A DNA stretch of 64,000 nt from Candidatus Gastranaerophilales bacterium (GCA_944324865.1 CALUXW010000002.1:1-64000); one strand, 5' to 3'; counted from the first letter of the stretch, positions 36,416 to 44,669 are shown. A program made the numbers and translations. Notes: a model not told the origin generated them from the letters alone.

Positions 36416-36497
36416 GCAGTGCGTAGTTCAAATACTACCATTCCGCCACTAAGATAAGATGAAAGTTAAATACTATTGTTAAATGTCGACGTGGCGG
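36416..36497 (+). repeat. Second copy of the 82-bp repeat, running into tRNA-Leu
   Basis: This copy is offset by 97 bp from the first and separated from it by a 15-bp unique spacer. It contains the presumed promoter region of tRNA-Leu(GAG) and its first 13 bases. Its CTACCATTCCGCCAC (36435-36449) is a perfect inverted repeat of 36491-36505 in the tRNA. Confidence 0.85.
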
Positions 36498-36568
36498 AAT
36501 GGTAGACGCGCATGCTTGAGGTGCATGTGGTGAAAGCTGTGGGGGTTCAAGTCCCCCCGTCGACACCA
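36485..36568 (+). tRNA. tRNA-Leu(GAG), CCA encoded
   Basis: Acceptor GTCGACG pairs with CGTCGAC, and A-CCA is encoded at 36565-36568. The D-arm is GCG...CGC. The anticodon stem CATGC/GCATG encloses TTGAGGT with anticodon GAG at 36518-36520. There is a long variable arm, and the T-arm GGGGG-TTCAAGT-CCCCC. All helices are intact. Confidence 0.96.
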
Positions 36569-36570
36569 TA

Positions 36571-36596
36571 AAAAGACTCCTTACGGAGTCTTTTTT
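36571..36596 (+). terminator. Terminator of tRNA-Leu
   Basis: GACTCC-TTAC-GGAGTC with A's before and six T's after, directly behind the tRNA. Confidence 0.93.
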
Positions 36597-36625
36597 AATG
36601 CAAGTAGATTGTATTGGGGGACGCA

Positions 36626-36656
36626 GAACCCCACAAGGCGAAGCCTTGTGGGGTTC
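36626..36656. repeat. Perfect 14-bp palindrome with GAA loop
   Basis: GAACCCCACAAGGC (36626-36639), loop GAA, GCCTTGTGGGGTTC (36643-36656). It sits in an unusually GC-rich stretch (36615-36760) whose end, ACGACACCATAAAA (36752-36765), echoes the CGACACCATAAAA end of the nearby tRNA-Leu. The region has no convincing gene. It may be a decayed tRNA copy or a palindromic repeat element. Confidence 0.6.
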
Positions 36657-36762
36657 AAGCGGGAGCGGAGTGCTTTTGTTTGATGTGATGAAATTACAGA
36701 AAACAAAACACGGAATTGCCGTTAAATGCGAGCGACCAAGACAGTCCCGCCTACGACACCAT

Positions 36763-36796
36763 AAAAAAGAGAGTAACAAAAGTTACTCTCTTTTTT
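36763..36796. terminator. Bidirectional terminator
   Basis: GAGAGTAAC-AAAA-GTTACTCTC with A-run and T-run on either side. It can end transcription from the tRNA side and from the minus-strand secreted protein gene. Confidence 0.9.
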
Positions 36797-36831
36797 ATTT
36801 ATTAAATACAAAAATTGCATATTGTAAGTTT

Positions 36832-37254
36832 CTATCCTTTTTCTATTACAAATCCTTGATATTCTATTTCTTGATATATTTTTTTGTAGTGATTAAAAAC
36901 AGCTTGCGGACCAAACCAACCTGAATAAATAACTTTTCTTGAAACTATTTCTACATCCTTGCCTTTTTGTTTTAATTGGCAAGAAAACATAGCTTTAGGA
37001 TATTTTTTATCTTTAGACCAGCCTATCATACCCAAAAAAGTTGTTCCATTATAATCAACCACATATTTGTGTTCATTTTTATTTATCTCTTTTTTGGTAA
37101 TTACTCCTTCATAAAGACTAATTGTATCCAGAATTATTGCTTGTATTTGTTCTACTGTTGCATCTTTAATAATTTTTCTGTCAACATCACGGGCAAATGC
37201 TCCATTCACAGTGAATAGAATTGCAGTAATAAATAAAATAAATAACTTTTTCAT
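36832..37254 (-). CDS. Small secreted protein of unknown function
   Basis: 140 aa with a clear signal peptide (MKKLFILFITAILFTVNGAFA, cut near residue 21). The mature part is basic and mixed alpha/beta, with no cysteine pair or catalytic motif that I can recognise. AAGGAG 7 nt upstream fixes the start. It lies alone between a terminator and a DinD-like gene. It is likely periplasmic. Confidence 0.75.
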   Translation of the reverse strand: MKKLFILFITAILFTVNGAFARDVDRKIIKDATVEQIQAIILDTISLYEGVITKKEINKNEHKYVVDYNGTTFLGMIGWSKDKKYPKAMFSCQLKQKGKDVEIVSRKVIYSGWFGPQAVFNHYKKIYQEIEYQGFVIEKG

Positions 37255-37320
37255 AAAATCTCCTTTATCATAATTTTAGTATTCAAATATTATTTGCGGG
37301 TTCAAACGAATCAATGTTTT

Positions 37321-38169
37321 TTAATCATTTTTCTTTATTCGCCTGGCTTTTCGCTGATTAGGCAAAAAGTTTTCATCAGTTATAACAGGTTTCCCTGTTT
37401 CAAGTTCAAGTTTTTTACGTGCTTCTTTTGCAATACTGCCGCCTTGTTTTGCTACGGATTTATTTTCATTCAATGTTTTAGGATTTTTTTGTTTTGAAAT
37501 TTCTGTTGTTGATACTTCCGCCAGCATATTTAAAACAAGTTCCATATTCGACATGTTATCTCTAAGGCTTTCCTTCTTTAACCCTTTAAAATTTTTATAT
37601 TCACGGGTTTTCATGCCGGACCATTCCTGTGTGAGTATATCTGTAAGAATAGCATATTCAGAATTTTTGACACCGCTTCTCTGCCATTCATCTGTGAGTG
37701 CTTTTCTTATTTCAATGGATTTTAAGCGTTGGTTTATCCATTCAGGAGAATAACCTTTAGCTAAATAATATTGCAATGCCCTGTTAATAGCAATTTCAGG
37801 GTCTTGCATTTCATCAAGTCTTTCACTTCCGACTTTTGCTAACCATAGCTTAAAAGGCTCGGCTTTGGGGCTTGGAATAGATTGAACAAGCCGTAATACT
37901 CCTTCAGTATCAAGGACATCTGTCTTATAATACTTTCCATCAGAAGATTTCATTTTCAGTTGGTTACAAGTTGTAACCAACTGACTACCTTCCTTGCGTA
38001 GTCTGTTTTTAAGAACTTTCCAATAATTGTTAGGATTTGTACTTCCTGACAATATACATACAATATCAACGACCGAAAAATACCAGGTTTCTTTTTCGTT
38101 ATCCCAGCTCGTTCTGACCTTATAATCTTCAAACAGTTTTATTGAAGTTTTTTTATCTTCCTCGTCCAT
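37321..38169 (-). CDS. DinD-like protein with Bro-N domain
   Basis: Residues about 15-125 form a Bro-N (phage antirepressor N-terminal) domain (WYFSVVDIVCILSG, then YKTDVLDTEGVLRLVQSI). The C-terminal half matches the layout of E. coli DNA-damage-inducible protein D: NFKGLKKESLRDNMSNMEL, then GGSIAKEARKKLE. E. coli DinD takes apart RecA filaments; the same role here is inferred only. The start at 38169 has AAGGAG upstream (282 aa). Such genes often travel with phages or islands, which fits the repeat-rich surroundings. Confidence 0.8.
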   Translation of the reverse strand: MDEEDKKTSIKLFEDYKVRTSWDNEKETWYFSVVDIVCILSGSTNPNNYWKVLKNRLRKEGSQLVTTCNQLKMKSSDGKYYKTDVLDTEGVLRLVQSIPSPKAEPFKLWLAKVGSERLDEMQDPEIAINRALQYYLAKGYSPEWINQRLKSIEIRKALTDEWQRSGVKNSEYAILTDILTQEWSGMKTREYKNFKGLKKESLRDNMSNMELVLNMLAEVSTTEISKQKNPKTLNENKSVAKQGGSIAKEARKKLELETGKPVITDENFLPNQRKARRIKKND

Positions 38170-38470
38170 ATTAACTCCTTTTAATCCATTATACAATGAA
38201 AACTGAACTAGTGGCATTGCATCCCCAAAGCAATCCTCATGTTGTAATATTGCTGCGTAGAGTCTTTCATTATACTGATAAGTTTGTCGTAAATACTCAT
38301 GCCGGCTGTAGAACAGGTGTTTTTATAAGGTACAATTGGTTCCAATATAGTAACCTTAACGACAAATTTTTTATGCAAAATTAAACTAAATCAGGGGGAC
38401 TTGAACAATTGGCAAGTCTGCCGTTGCAAAGCACGTTTGCAAGTCTCTATCGACACTTTTTCTTACAAAA
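38170..38470. other. Spacer without a recognised gene
   Basis: Contains the promoter side of the DinD-like gene and a more GC-rich patch at about 38389-38460. The patch has a 7-bp hairpin TTGCAAA/TTTGCAA (38424-38442), a direct repeat GCAAGTCT and a stretch (38393-38404) that matches the T-arm end of tRNA-Leu(GAG) on the minus strand. No complete tRNA fold can be built. Confidence 0.4.
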
Positions 38471-38644
38471 TTACCAAATTTCTTTTATTAATTTCAACAA
38501 ACCTTTCACATTTCTTTCCATAAAAATTTGTTTTTTAAACAAATTAGTCTTCTTTAAATCCTGGCAGAAAAGCAAATCAAGACTATCATCAACCGTTCTG
38601 TTCAAAATAATAGAATTTTTAGACCAAACAAGTTCTTTAGCCAT
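38471..38644 (-). CDS. Small protein of unknown function (57 aa)
   Basis: GGAGG (38650-38654) five bases before the ATG gives a near-ideal start. The product is 57 aa, begins MAKELVWSKNSIILNR and ends in a basic LLKLIKEIW. No membrane segment or known motif is seen. It lies 83 nt upstream of the YgjP-like gene end but in its own unit. A small regulator is possible but unsupported. Confidence 0.55.
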   Translation of the reverse strand: MAKELVWSKNSIILNRTVDDSLDLLFCQDLKKTNLFKKQIFMERNVKGLLKLIKEIW

Positions 38645-38727
38645 TAAAACCTCCAAAAATAAATTAGCGAAACAAAAGTATGCAATCAATTACCCAATTG
38701 CACAATTTAATAAACAGTATAATGATA

Positions 38728-39342
38728 TTAAATAACTTTTCTACTTTTAAGAATACGTCGTCTTATTCTGGCATCAGGCATATGCAACAATAGCCTTGAC
38801 CAAAAAGTTTGTGCATGGTTTTTCTCAACTGTATGAACAAGCTCATGCAGCAAAACATAGTCAATAAGTTCATCTTCCAACAGTACAAGAGCAATATTTA
38901 AATTAATATTATTATTATAAGAGCAACTGCCCCAACGGCTTTTCATAAATTTAAGCGAAATTTTATTATATTTATAACCATACCTCAATGCCATTTCTTG
39001 AAGTTTTTTTGGTAATACCTCCAGAGCCTTTTTCCTTAAATTTAAAATAAATTCCTTCCTTGAATTAAATTCAATACCATCAAGAAAATACTCTTTTGGT
39101 TTTTGGTTTTTTATTGCAACCTTAATATCATTCAAATTTTTTAGCGCAAAATCCCTCGCGCATTGAAAGCTTGCTCTCTTAGGTAAAGTCACTAGTACTG
39201 TATTTGTATCTTTTAATAAAATTCTAAAACATTTTGAAAGTGGATTTTTTCTAAATTTAAATTCAATCCCCTCTATCTTCTCTACTTTTTGATACACTTG
39301 TTTACGTTGTAAAATACTAAGCGGATTCTTCATTTGATTCAT
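38728..39342 (-). CDS. YgjP-like (DUF45) zinc metallopeptidase
   Basis: The SprT-like metallopeptidase core is visible: SRWGSCSYNNNINLNIAL (about 137-154), then the zinc helix DYVLLHELVHTVEKNH with HELVH and a third ligand H about 8 residues on. N-terminal part resembles the YgjP beta region. 204 aa. The start overlaps the upstream AAA-R3H gene by 26 nt, so the two are co-transcribed. Natural substrates are unknown. Confidence 0.88.
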   Translation of the reverse strand: MNQMKNPLSILQRKQVYQKVEKIEGIEFKFRKNPLSKCFRILLKDTNTVLVTLPKRASFQCARDFALKNLNDIKVAIKNQKPKEYFLDGIEFNSRKEFILNLRKKALEVLPKKLQEMALRYGYKYNKISLKFMKSRWGSCSYNNNINLNIALVLLEDELIDYVLLHELVHTVEKNHAQTFWSRLLLHMPDARIRRRILKSRKVI

Positions 39343-40918
39343 CTTTAAATACTTTTAAATGCCTATGCTGACCTTCGCCCACGCTTACGGAAGAAAGATT
39401 ATGAGCTTCCACCAATTCATGTTGTAATTTTCTGATGCTTTGGTTTTGAGGTTGTAACTCAACAGATTCTGCCCCTTCAAAAATTTTTGCAATTGCTGCC
39501 TTAGTTTCATCCAGAGCCAACTCTGTTTCATCTTTAAAATTACTGTGATTTTCCACATATTGTGGTTCTTGAGTTAAATTCAAGGCATCTTTTAGTACTT
39601 TTTGGATTTGCGACATAGAATTTGTACGCACAAAGAAAACAGGCAAACGATATTCATTTGCAGTTGCCAAAATTCTTGTACCGCCTTTTGCAAAATTTTT
39701 GTGAGCTATGACAAAGTCAGCATCTTCAACATTTCTTACTATTTCAGCATCAATATCTAATCTTTCAATAATTTTATCAACTATTGAACGCGAAACTGCA
39801 TAAATATATATTTTCTTATGTTTTTTGACATCATCAATATATTTTTGTCTGTTAAAACTAAAATTAAGAGGACTTTGCGCTTTTTTATCAAGTTCCTGAA
39901 CCCTTTGAGCAATATTTTGGACAGCAGCTTGCACTTCATAAGACTGGTCAACTTTTCTAATTTCAGGAGTTATCGGCCAACCTCTCAAAATACAGTCAAC
40001 AGCTTGTGCAGTATCTTTATAAACAGCAAGTGTATTTCTATCTATAATTTCTATGACTATATCAAATGTAGGCTGCTTTTCGCGTTCTAAAACAGTTTTT
40101 TGTGAACCTCTATGTTTTGCTTCATCATCACCCAATGTAACAGAACTGACCCCGCCGACAAGATCTGACATTGTAGGATTTTTGATCAAATTTTCTAAAG
40201 TATTGCCATGAGCAGTTGCTATAAGCATGACACCACGTTCTGCAATTGTTCTTGCAGCTTGGGCTTCTAGTTCCGTACCAATTTCATCAACCACAATGAC
40301 TTCCGGGGTGTGGTTTTCAACAGCCTCAATCATAATATCTTTTTGGAATTCAGGCTGAGAAACTTGCATACGGCGGGCTTTACCTATTGCAGGATGTGCA
40401 ACATCGCCATCCCCTGCTATTTCATTAGATGTATCAACTACAACAACTCTCTTTCCTAAATCATCTGCCATAAGCCTGGCTATTTCTCTAAGTTTTGTAG
40501 TTTTACCAACCCCAGGGCGACCTAAAAATAAAATGCTTTTATTTTGAATAACAAAATCTTTTATACAACTTATTGTACCTGTTATAACACGTCCTATACG
40601 ACAAGTAAGACCTATTATTTTCCCCTGACGATTTCTTATTGCACTTATTCTATGTAAAGTTCCGGGCAGTCCTGAGCGATTATCATTTGTAAATTCGGGA
40701 ACTTTTGACACAATATAATCTATGTCGTCATTTGTAACATTATCATTACCCAGATAAAGAATTTTTCCATTGCCCAATCTTACTTCAGGAATTCTTCCTA
40801 TATCAAGAACAATTTCAATTGCATCTTCCAGCAAATCCTCTTGAATATTTCTTCTTATTTTAGAAGGTAGAATCTCAATTAACCTCATAAGGTCATTGTG
40901 AAATTGTACTTCGCTCAT
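39317..40918 (-). CDS. AAA ATPase with C-terminal R3H domain (Ycf45-like)
   Basis: This matches the cyanobacterial and plastid Ycf45 type, related to SpoIIIAA. Walker A is FLGRPGVGKTTKLREIA (about 140-156). VIVVDEIGTELEAQAARTIA is Walker B and GVMLIATAHGNTLENL sensor 1. The last ~45 residues are an R3H nucleic-acid-binding motif (KLQHELVEAHNLSSVSVGEG then QHRHLKVF). The start at 40918 (533 aa) follows AAAGGCG upstream. Function is unproven; single-stranded nucleic acid handling is suggested. It supports cyanobacterial kinship. Confidence 0.9.
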   Translation of the reverse strand: MSEVQFHNDLMRLIEILPSKIRRNIQEDLLEDAIEIVLDIGRIPEVRLGNGKILYLGNDNVTNDDIDYIVSKVPEFTNDNRSGLPGTLHRISAIRNRQGKIIGLTCRIGRVITGTISCIKDFVIQNKSILFLGRPGVGKTTKLREIARLMADDLGKRVVVVDTSNEIAGDGDVAHPAIGKARRMQVSQPEFQKDIMIEAVENHTPEVIVVDEIGTELEAQAARTIAERGVMLIATAHGNTLENLIKNPTMSDLVGGVSSVTLGDDEAKHRGSQKTVLEREKQPTFDIVIEIIDRNTLAVYKDTAQAVDCILRGWPITPEIRKVDQSYEVQAAVQNIAQRVQELDKKAQSPLNFSFNRQKYIDDVKKHKKIYIYAVSRSIVDKIIERLDIDAEIVRNVEDADFVIAHKNFAKGGTRILATANEYRLPVFFVRTNSMSQIQKVLKDALNLTQEPQYVENHSNFKDETELALDETKAAIAKIFEGAESVELQPQNQSIRKLQHELVEAHNLSSVSVGEGQHRHLKVFKDESNEESA

Positions 40919-41028
40919 TAAACGCCTTTCAAACACCGACTGTTAGGGATAAAACCCTTACAGTTTTATTATAACTCATTTTAAATCAAATATGAATAGT
41001 AAATTTACAAAATGCTACAAAAGTAGCA

Positions 41029-41829
41029 TTAACAAAATTTGATCACTTCTTTCAAAAGTGCAATAAGTTTACTTCCGGCAGATTTAGCCATTTCCACGAC
41101 TTCTTTATGATTAGGGGCAATATTTGACAGACCTGCAGCATAATTTGTAATCAAACTTATACCTAAAATTTCCATAGAACAATATTTTGCAACAATTGCC
41201 TCAGGAACTGTTGACATACCTGTTGCACTTGCGCCTAATATCTCAAGCATTTTAACCTCAGCCGGTGTTTCATAACTTGGCCCGCAAAGTGCACTGTATA
41301 CACCTTCTTTTAATTTAATATTTAGTTTCTTAGCACAGTTTTTTGCAACATTTCTCAGTCTTTTTGAATAAACTTCATTCATATCCGGGAAACGTGTACC
41401 TAATGTATCATCGTTTTCTCCGATTAGTGGATTTGAACCCATGAAATTAATGTGGTCACAAATTAACATGATACTCCCCGGAATTAAATCTTTTTTTAAT
41501 GAACCTGCAGCATTAGTTAAAATAAGTTTTTCTATACCAAGTTTTTTAAAAACTTTTATAGGTAATGTGGTTTGCGCCAGGCTATGTCCTTCGTAATAAT
41601 GAAAACGCCCTTGCATCATTACACAATTTTTACCTTCTACGTTACTAAATAAAAGTTCACCCTTGTGCCCTTTTACAGTAGATGGTGCAAAACCTTTAAT
41701 TTGTGAATAAGGTATTCTAATTCCTTCTAAACCTTCACAAAAAGCACCTAAACCCGAGCCAAGTACAATTGCTATCTCGGGTTTAAAATCATTTATCTTA
41801 TCTTTTATAAATTCAAAGGTTTCCCTCAT
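41029..41829 (-). CDS. punA: Purine nucleoside phosphorylase
   Basis: Phosphorolysis of inosine and guanosine in purine salvage. IVLGSGLGAF (phosphate loop, about 20), QGRFHYYEGHSL, LTNAAGSLKKDLIPGSIMLI and ATGMSTVPEAIVAKY are conserved. 266 aa, trimeric-type PNP. It lies 7 nt downstream of rpoZ. The window also holds a nucleoside transporter gene at 58772. Confidence 0.94.
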   Translation of the reverse strand: MRETFEFIKDKINDFKPEIAIVLGSGLGAFCEGLEGIRIPYSQIKGFAPSTVKGHKGELLFSNVEGKNCVMMQGRFHYYEGHSLAQTTLPIKVFKKLGIEKLILTNAAGSLKKDLIPGSIMLICDHINFMGSNPLIGENDDTLGTRFPDMNEVYSKRLRNVAKNCAKKLNIKLKEGVYSALCGPSYETPAEVKMLEILGASATGMSTVPEAIVAKYCSMEILGISLITNYAAGLSNIAPNHKEVVEMAKSAGSKLIALLKEVIKFC

Positions 41830-41836
41830 AAAAAAA

Positions 41837-42082
41837 TTAGCCTACAAGACCACTGTCGTCAGATTCTGATGCTTTTACCATAATTGCATGTTGAACAGGC
41901 TTTTCTTTTTTTATTGCAGGGTCAAAAGACATATCAAAATCATAACCAAAATCATCTTTTGATTTTTTCATTTGAGATTCATCAACAAGTTTTTTTGCAA
42001 GCTCAATTAACTCATATACGAGCTGATATCTGTTATTTGTTTTTTCGTTTAAATCCCAGGCTATTTTTGTAATTTGACTCAT
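41837..42082 (-). CDS. rpoZ: RNA polymerase omega subunit, cyanobacterial type
   Basis: 81 aa. NRYQLVYELIELAKKLV (about 16-32) and KPVQHAIMVKASE match the two conserved parts of omega (NRY...A..AK and KPV..AI), in the spacing of cyanobacterial RpoZ. Omega promotes assembly of the beta' subunit. AAGGAG precedes the ATG. The sequence is diverged, so the call rests on these two blocks. Confidence 0.75.
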   Translation of the reverse strand: MSQITKIAWDLNEKTNNRYQLVYELIELAKKLVDESQMKKSKDDFGYDFDMSFDPAIKKEKPVQHAIMVKASESDDSGLVG

Positions 42083-42139
42083 AAAATTCTCCTTATAAAA
42101 TAATAATACAATGAGAAAACACTCCTTGCAAGAAGAATT

Positions 42140-42706
42140 TTATTCCAACCCATAATATTCAAAATTTCTATTGTTTCTAAATCTGACTTTTTCATATAAA
42201 TCAGGGGCATAAACTCTTAAAAGTCCGTCTATTATACCAACACGCTCTTGTTCTCTTAATTCTATGGAATCATTTCTTATTCTTTTTTGAGTATATATCC
42301 TGCTTAGATTATTTGGTAAGGATGTACCTGCCAAAACTGTTCTTTGGGATGCGAGTTTTAATCTTCTCATTCTTGTTTCAAGCGGTGTGCACTCCCATAC
42401 TTTTCCCATAAGCTCATTTTCAAGCCGCGCAATTCTGTAACTGTCGGTTTCATTTTGCACCTTGTTTTTAAAATGACGCTTTTCCATTATCTCTATTTCT
42501 TTTTCAATTTTAGGTGTAAATACAACTTCTAGCGGTTTTGCGTACGCATTATTTATCATTTCCTGAGTTATTTCTACTTCTGCTTGGTATGGATTTTCTT
42601 CTTCATTTTGTGCAGCACATTTATATGTCAATGGAGCATTTAAAACAAAAAACAACCAAAGGCACATAACAGAAAATGTTACATAATAATATTTACGATT
42701 TTCCAC
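42140..42706 (-). CDS. Membrane-anchored or secreted protein of unknown function
   Basis: 188 aa with one N-terminal hydrophobic helix (VTFSVMCLWLFFVLNAPLTY). Downstream, YRIARLENELMGKVWECTPL and the following RMRRLKLAS recall repeats of the type 'R..RLE...G......R..RL' that occur in secreted proteins of cyanobacterial relatives (from memory, not searched). The rest is charged and helical. Starts with GTG, AGGA upstream. It is divergent from the HExxH protein gene at 42916. Confidence 0.65.
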   Translation of the reverse strand: MENRKYYYVTFSVMCLWLFFVLNAPLTYKCAAQNEEENPYQAEVEITQEMINNAYAKPLEVVFTPKIEKEIEIMEKRHFKNKVQNETDSYRIARLENELMGKVWECTPLETRMRRLKLASQRTVLAGTSLPNNLSRIYTQKRIRNDSIELREQERVGIIDGLLRVYAPDLYEKVRFRNNRNFEYYGLE

Positions 42707-42915
42707 TTATTTTTTCCTGTTTTACAAATAAACAGGGGTGACAATCACCCGTTAAAATTACTTTAAACCTTTTTTTTATCCAATACCCCACTCCACAAGA
42801 GCTCAAAACAGACAATATTAAATTATGTAACAATAGTAATTTAAAGTATAAAGTTTGAATATGCACAACCGAAAAAAATAAATATAAAATCTAATCTAAT
42901 TGTGAAGGCTAATCT

Positions 42916-43488
42916 ATGAAAAAAATGGGAGTGTTGTTTTATTTAATATTTGTTATTTGTTTTACATTTAACATCACAAATGCCGCAGGTTATGAAAAAA
43001 TTACCAGTAACCCTAGAATAACTGCAGCGCTTAATGCACTGGAAACAGTCAATAGACAAGATGTTATCGCAATTTTATGTGGCAGAAATTCTACAAATAA
43101 ACCTATCAGGGTAATGTTTAGAAATTTATCAATATATGGTTGCAGCAATTGTGAGGCATTCAGTGCTAAAACACGTGGAGGCGATCTTGTTATTTATATT
43201 AGTGAAGAATACAAAGATGCACCTGTTGAAACAATTGCTTGTCTCATTGCCCATGAAAGTCAACATCATACCTTTACAAATACTCATGCAGAAGAATTAA
43301 GGGCATGGATATCAGAAACAACAACATGGAATTCATTTGTAAGAAAAAATAAAGCTATAGCATACATTGATCACCCACTTGTAAAACGTGAAAACTACAT
43401 CTCAAGACTTTACCTAAAACAAGGCGGTTCAGATAATATAAGAAAACTTATTGCAAAAAATCCTGTTTATGCAAACTTAAAAAATTAA
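42916..43488 (+). CDS. Secreted protein with HExxH zinc-peptidase motif
   Basis: 190 aa with a signal peptide (hydrophobic core VLFYLIFVICFTFNI, cut near residue 24). CLIAHESQHHTF (about 113-124) contains HESQH, an HExxH zinc-binding motif. HAEELRAWISETT 6 residues on could supply the glutamate of a gluzincin. Two cysteines, in YGCSNC, may form a disulfide. The family is not recognised. GAAGG precedes the ATG. A small periplasmic metallopeptidase is the best guess. Confidence 0.7.
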   Translation: MKKMGVLFYLIFVICFTFNITNAAGYEKITSNPRITAALNALETVNRQDVIAILCGRNSTNKPIRVMFRNLSIYGCSNCEAFSAKTRGGDLVIYISEEYKDAPVETIACLIAHESQHHTFTNTHAEELRAWISETTTWNSFVRKNKAIAYIDHPLVKRENYISRLYLKQGGSDNIRKLIAKNPVYANLKN

Positions 43489-43492
43489 CCCG

Positions 43493-43561
43493 AATGCGAG
43501 CGGATTTTGTTACCCGCGAAAACTAACGCAGGTGGGTGAGCGCCTCGATAAATCCGTTTCC
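43493..43561 (+). ncRNA. Candidate structured RNA element
   Basis: A GC-rich patch in an AT-rich spacer with nested pairing. CGGATTT and AAATCCG enclose TTACCC/GGGTGA, which encloses GCG/CGC with an A-rich loop. An alternative CGAG/CTCG pairing exists. No T-run follows at once. It could be a structured 3' region of the preceding gene or an independent RNA. The remainder of 43489-43786 is AT-rich and holds the next terminator. Confidence 0.35.
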
Positions 43562-43699
43562 TTAAAATGTTTTCACACAAGGTATACTTCAATTATCTTT
43601 TAAAAAGAGCCTGCTCTCCCTATTTATAAAAATGTAGGAACAAAATTAACGCCCGCACAGGGTAATATTATTTTAACATAGCTTTTGAACAAAGTCGAT

Positions 43700-43725
43700 A
43701 AAAAGCCCCTTTTATATAAAAGGGG
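43700..43725 (-). terminator. Terminator of the tail-fibre-like cassette
   Basis: CCCCTTTT-ATAT-AAAAGGGG (43706-43725) is followed on the minus strand by CTTTTTATC. It lies about 60 nt past the end of the last cassette gene. Confidence 0.75.
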
Positions 43726-43786
43726 AGGAAAGAAATTACAGGGAGAATGGTGTGTTTGTTATATTTTAAGAGGTTGTCAGATATTA

Positions 43787-44038
43787 TTAATTTTCTTGTT
43801 CATTGGTTATTATTTCATCGTCAACCAGTGAATAATTTACAAAAATTGTGTCCTCATTTTCGCTAATAGTTTTAACTACATGTTGACCCAACTGAACTGT
43901 AGGTATAGGCATAATCTCAACCTGTTTATAACCTGCATCCAGATAGTTGGTGCTTTGCGGATTTAAAACAAGTTTATTATTAATTATTAAATAATTAGGA
44001 GCATATTTTAAATTATTATCAATTAATTTTGCATACAT
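43787..44038 (-). CDS. Small protein of unknown function, third gene of tail-fibre-like cassette
   Basis: 83 aa, acidic C-terminus, no membrane segment. I do not recognise it. Its place just after two tail-fibre-like genes in the same direction (15 nt gap) suggests a small tail or chaperone-like protein of the same module. AAGGA is 11 nt upstream of the ATG. Confidence 0.6.
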   Translation of the reverse strand: MYAKLIDNNLKYAPNYLIINNKLVLNPQSTNYLDAGYKQVEIMPIPTVQLGQHVVKTISENEDTIFVNYSLVDDEIITNEQEN

Positions 44039-44053
44039 TTTATATCTTCCTTT

Positions 44054-44665
44054 CTACCATTTAACATTCAAATCAGATACATTCAAGTAAGCAGTAGCAT
44101 TACAAGCACCACCACCTGCAGATATTTGACCCAAATAACAATAACCTATACACTCATTACTTTGCGCATTTTTAAGTAAAGTCCCCTCAGGGAATTGATG
44201 TTCAACGTTATCAACAATAATGCTATTTTGTTTCAGTGTTATATTATATGTTTCATAACGTACTAAATTTAAATGAAGAGCAGTACCGTTAACCTCAATA
44301 TAAGAATTAGGATTTATAAAACGCAACATAACGTAGCCGCCTAAAAGACTAAAATATACATCCCAGCCACCCGACCAATAAAAAACATTATTTGCAGATA
44401 ACGTACTTTGGTATACAAATGATATTTCTTTTGCATTTTTTAAATTATTAATAGTCCTTTTTGAAGAACAACTGCCATAATAACTAAGGCCATAGCCACT
44501 AACAACATAAGTAGAAGTCAAGCTATTTTTTGCCAAGGAATAATATCCGCTTGTCCCATTGCAAGTTTCTGTCCAATCCCCATATTCATCAGATGCAAAT
44601 ACAGAAAATACTTTTGAGTTTTTACCAAGATTATATTTTGAGGAATCATAAATTTTCTTATTCAT
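44054..44665 (-). CDS. Beta-rich domain protein, second gene of tail-fibre-like cassette
   Basis: 203 aa, rich in Tyr, Ser, Gly and Asn. It has alternating beta-strand patterns of a lectin or concanavalin-like sandwich, such as VYFSLLGGYVMLRFINPNSY and LVRYETYNITLKQNSIIV. There is no signal peptide. The start at 44665, 4 nt after the upstream stop, is chosen over a longer frame because AAGG lies just upstream and the extension overlaps the previous gene. It could be a receptor-binding domain; no family is certain. Confidence 0.65.
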   Translation of the reverse strand: MNKKIYDSSKYNLGKNSKVFSVFASDEYGDWTETCNGTSGYYSLAKNSLTSTYVVSGYGLSYYGSCSSKRTINNLKNAKEISFVYQSTLSANNVFYWSGGWDVYFSLLGGYVMLRFINPNSYIEVNGTALHLNLVRYETYNITLKQNSIIVDNVEHQFPEGTLLKNAQSNECIGYCYLGQISAGGGACNATAYLNVSDLNVKW

Positions 44666-44669
44666 AAAG

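Noticed and set aside
36435-36779. Minus-strand frame across tRNA-Leu
   Set aside because: It runs through an intact tRNA and two terminators.
36541-38404. Small integrated island between tRNA-Leu and its T-arm match
   Set aside because: The match is in inverted orientation, so it cannot be an attachment-site pair for simple excision, and no integrase is present.
38389-38460. Possible minus-strand tRNA
   Set aside because: Only a 12-nt match to the tRNA-Leu T-arm end; no acceptor or anticodon stem can be formed.
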